A stretch of DNA of 14,831 bases from contig CAJOIG010000016.1 in the NCBI GenBank assembly GCA_905234575.1, forward strand, positions 1 through 14,831. Reading direction: 5' to 3'. A model generated the notes under the pieces. It worked only from the letters and a program-made list of their open reading frames with translations. It made no database searches and was not told the origin of the DNA. A program made the translations under genes and the position numbers. Within the stretch, counting starts at the first letter, position 1. Each line of letters starts with the position of its first letter. This DNA comes from an uncultured Oscillospiraceae bacterium (GTDB lineage Bacteria > Bacillota > Clostridia > Oscillospirales > Oscillospiraceae). Below are positions 12,978-14,831 of this stretch, piece after piece.

Positions 12978-13742
12978 TTAAGGGATGTGGAAAAACCGTT
13001 TGCCGTTTTCCATTCCCACGGCGGCGACGAGCTCCGGCGTGGTGCCCAGTATCTCCGCGATGAACTCCGCGACCCGGCGGAGCTTCCGACTGTCGTTGCG
13101 CCGGCCGTCCGTGCGGGGCATGGGCGCGAGATAGGGGCAGTCCGTCTCCAGGAGCATCCGGTCCGAGGGCATCATCCGCAGGACCTCGATGGCCCGCCTT
13201 GCCCCCTGCATGGTGACGGATCCGTTGAAACCGAGATACCAGCCGCGGTCCAACAGCTCCCTTGCCATCTCCGCGCTGCCGGAGAAGCAGTGGAACTCAC
13301 CGCGCACGTTCGGATGCCTACGGACAAAGTCCATGCAGTCCCCGTGGGCCTCCCGGTCATGGATGATGACCGGCAGGTCAAGCTCCTCCGCGAGGCAGAA
13401 CTGCGCCTCCAGGACCTCGAACTGAAGGGCTTTCCATTCCTTGTCATAGTGATAGTCGAGGCCGATCTCCCCGATGGCCTTCACTTTCGGATGCTTTGCC
13501 CATTCGCGTATTAAATCGGGGCTCTCCCCTGTCCATGTTTTTGCGTCGTGGGGATGCCAGCCAACAGCAGCATAAAAGGAATCATACCGCTCCCCAAGTG
13601 CGACGGACGCTTCGCTGGAGCCGCGGTCACAGCCGCAGTTCATCACGAGCTCCACCCCGCCCTCCGGCAGGGATGCGATGAGGTCGTCCCGGTCCGCGTC
13701 GAACCAGGCGTCGTCGTAATGGGCGTGCGTGTCAAAGAACAT
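12978..13742 (-). CDS. TatD family metal-dependent hydrolase (DNase-like)
   Basis: A 254-residue TIM-barrel metalloenzyme of the TatD family, members of which act as 3'-5' exonucleases or endonucleases on DNA and are linked to repair. Metal ligands are all visible: THAHYD (H6, H8), GEIGLDYHYD (E92), IIHDREAHGD (H128), FHCFSG (H151) and LETDCPYLAP (D201). GWHPHD (62-67) is also typical. GGAGG stands before the ATG. The length is normal. It converges with the DUF4097 gene and diverges from the aminotransferase gene. Which cellular paralogue it represents cannot be decided here. Confidence 0.95.
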   Translation of the reverse strand: MFFDTHAHYDDAWFDADRDDLIASLPEGGVELVMNCGCDRGSSEASVALGERYDSFYAAVGWHPHDAKTWTGESPDLIREWAKHPKVKAIGEIGLDYHYDKEWKALQFEVLEAQFCLAEELDLPVIIHDREAHGDCMDFVRRHPNVRGEFHCFSGSAEMARELLDRGWYLGFNGSVTMQGARRAIEVLRMMPSDRMLLETDCPYLAPMPRTDGRRNDSRKLRRVAEFIAEILGTTPELVAAVGMENGKRFFHIP

Positions 13743-13773
13743 TCAAAAACCTCCGATCTGCGAAGCTCTCCGT

Positions 13774-13779
13774 ATCATA
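13774..13779 (-). promoter_or_regulatory. Possible -10 element for the TatD-family gene
   Basis: On the minus strand TATGAT, preceded by TGG as an extended -10, lies about 32 bases before the ATG. The hexamer 17 bases upstream (TGTTCA) matches the -35 consensus poorly, so this is a tentative call. Confidence 0.4.
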
Positions 13780-13907
13780 CCACACTCCGCCGTGTTTGAA
13801 CAGTCCGCGAACTTCTATTAGCGAAGTTTATTTTTTAAATAATTTTTTCTGATATATTTACCAAGAATGTCCAGACGCAGGATGCCGCATTCGTTGATTA
13901 TTTCGGA

Positions 13908-13936
13908 TTGCAATTTTCCATCTCGGACCGTATACT
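13908..13936 (+). promoter_or_regulatory. Sigma-A-type promoter for the aspartate aminotransferase gene
   Basis: TTGCAA (13908-13913), 17 bases, TATACT (13931-13936). The expected start near 13943 gives a leader of about 30 bases. The -35 hexamer and spacing equal those of the two promoters at the CoA locus. The AT-rich stretch at 13827-13860 just upstream may help as an UP-like element. Confidence 0.72.
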
Positions 13937-13974
13937 GGAGGATAGAAATACTGTGTGGAAAGGAATCCTCCGCC

Positions 13975-14831
13975 ATGAAGAAATACATTGAAATGACAGC
14001 GGCCGAGCGCCAGGCCGAGCTCAACGCCCTCTGGGCCGATTACGGAGTCATCCGTCAGGGCGGGCGCGAGCTCAACATGGCCCGCGGCAAGCCCAATCCT
14101 GCCCAGCTCGACCTCTCGATGTCCATGCTGGCGCAGCCTCCCGCCACACTTGTGCAGACACGCAAGGGCACCGATGTTCGCAACTATGGCGAGCTGGCCG
14201 GTGTGGACGAGTGCAAGGAGCTCTTTGCCGATCTTCTCGGCCTGACACCCGAAAACATCATCATGGGCGGGCAGTCCAGCCTGAACCTCATGTACGACTC
14301 CATCGTCCGTGCGCTTTTGCTCGGCGTATACGGAGGCTCCAAGCCCTGGGGACAGCAGGGCCATCTGAAATTCCTCTGCCCGGTGCCCGGGTATGACCGG
14401 CATTTCGCCATTTGCGAGGAATTCGGCATCGAAATGGTGAACATCCCCATGGACGAGCACGGTCCCGACATGGCGCTCGTGAAGCAGTACGTCGAAGGGG
14501 ATGCTTCTGTCAAGGGAATCTGGTGCGTGCCGAAGTACTCGAACCCCTCCGGAATCACGTATTCGGACGACGTGGTCCGCGCCTTTGCCGCCTTGAAGCC
14601 CGCGGCGGACGACTTCCGCATCTTCTGGGACAACGCCTATCTTGTCCACGGCTTCCGGGAGGAGGACGACCAGCTCCTGAACATTTTCGACGCCTGCCGT
14701 GAGGCCGGGTCCGAGGATATGGTCTACGAGTTCATTTCCACGAGCAAGGTCACCTTCTCCGGCGCGGGCCTTGCCGTGCTTGCCGCCAGCGAGAACAACG
14801 TCAAATTCATTCTGAAGCAGATGGGCAAGCA
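13975..14831 (+). CDS. Aspartate aminotransferase, subgroup 1c (PLP-dependent), 3' end outside window
   Basis: The first 285 codons of a fold-type I aminotransferase of the bacterial Asp_aminotransf family (PF12897 type, about 420-430 residues when complete). It transfers the amino group between aspartate and 2-oxoglutarate using pyridoxal phosphate. Clear motifs are NMARGKPNPAQLDLS (34-48), DVRNYGELAG (67-76), GGQSSLNLMYDS (98-109), FLCPVPGYDRHFAICEEFGI (133-152), CVPKYSNPSG (184-193; N190 binds the PLP ring), FWDNAY (D219, Y222), and STSKVTFSGAG with the Schiff-base lysine K258. The ATG at 13975 has AAGGA about 10 bases before it. The frame is open to the last base of the window. Confidence 0.93.
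   Translation, partial: MKKYIEMTAAERQAELNALWADYGVIRQGGRELNMARGKPNPAQLDLSMSMLAQPPATLVQTRKGTDVRNYGELAGVDECKELFADLLGLTPENIIMGGQSSLNLMYDSIVRALLLGVYGGSKPWGQQGHLKFLCPVPGYDRHFAICEEFGIEMVNIPMDEHGPDMALVKQYVEGDASVKGIWCVPKYSNPSGITYSDDVVRAFAALKPAADDFRIFWDNAYLVHGFREEDDQLLNIFDACREAGSEDMVYEFISTSKVTFSGAGLAVLAASENNVKFILKQMGK

Noticed and set aside
13809..13835. Small hairpin GAACTTC/GAAGTTT followed by a T-rich run between the TatD-family gene and the aminotransferase gene.
   Set aside because: The stem is only 6-7 AT-rich pairs with one wobble, and no plus-strand transcript is known to reach it. The AT-richness better fits promoter-upstream DNA.

Overview
The window reads as chromosomal DNA from a GC-rich Firmicute, most likely a clostridium of the Oscillospiraceae or a related gut/rumen lineage. 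This is an inference from family content, not a database match. Supporting signs are strong GGAGG ribosome binding sites, sigma-A-like promoters, an ECF-transporter S component, a type III pantothenate kinase, a PadR/HAAS/DUF4097 module, and a subgroup 1c aspartate aminotransferase. Genes are densely packed. I saw no insertion sequence, phage gene, CRISPR array, tRNA or rRNA, and no gene-free gap longer than 300 bases.

Bases 1-1462 (+) hold an acyl-activation cassette: the C-terminal end of an AMP-forming acyl ligase, a free-standing acyl carrier protein and an acyl-ACP thioesterase. All three are joined by ATGA stop/start overlaps and end at a perfect 18-bp hairpin. Bases 1530-6041 (-) form a tightly spaced five-gene run, in transcription order ECF S component, coaX, wecB, rfbA, rfbB. 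It joins vitamin (probably pantothenate) uptake and phosphorylation to the synthesis of UDP-ManNAc and dTDP-4-keto-6-deoxyglucose for surface glycans.

That run starts at a divergent promoter region (about 6177-6272). From it, coaBC and a P1-family N-terminal-nucleophile hydrolase (6314-8448) are read the other way. Together the two arms cover CoA synthesis from pantothenate import to 4'-phosphopantetheine. A bidirectional terminator separates the P1 gene from a convergent gap gene (8537-9565, -). This GAPDH lacks the usual Asn-Asp pair that selects NAD+.

Bases 9674-9747 carry a second pair of divergent promoters, for gap and for a histidine-kinase-like protein (9827-10915) that keeps its ATPase domain but has no phosphoacceptor histidine. 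After a good terminator comes a PadR regulator, a HAAS/DUF1700 membrane protein and a DUF4097 protein (11040-12914). The last has ten rungs of 19-20 residues and is probably an envelope-associated solenoid. A convergent TatD-family nuclease (12978-13742, -) and the first 285 codons of an aspartate aminotransferase (from 13975, +) complete the window.

Most genes are recognisable members of known families. The most original material is in gene pairings and missing residues: CoA genes joined to nucleotide-sugar genes, a P1 hydrolase translationally coupled to coaBC, the altered GAPDH cofactor site, and the histidine-less kinase-like protein.
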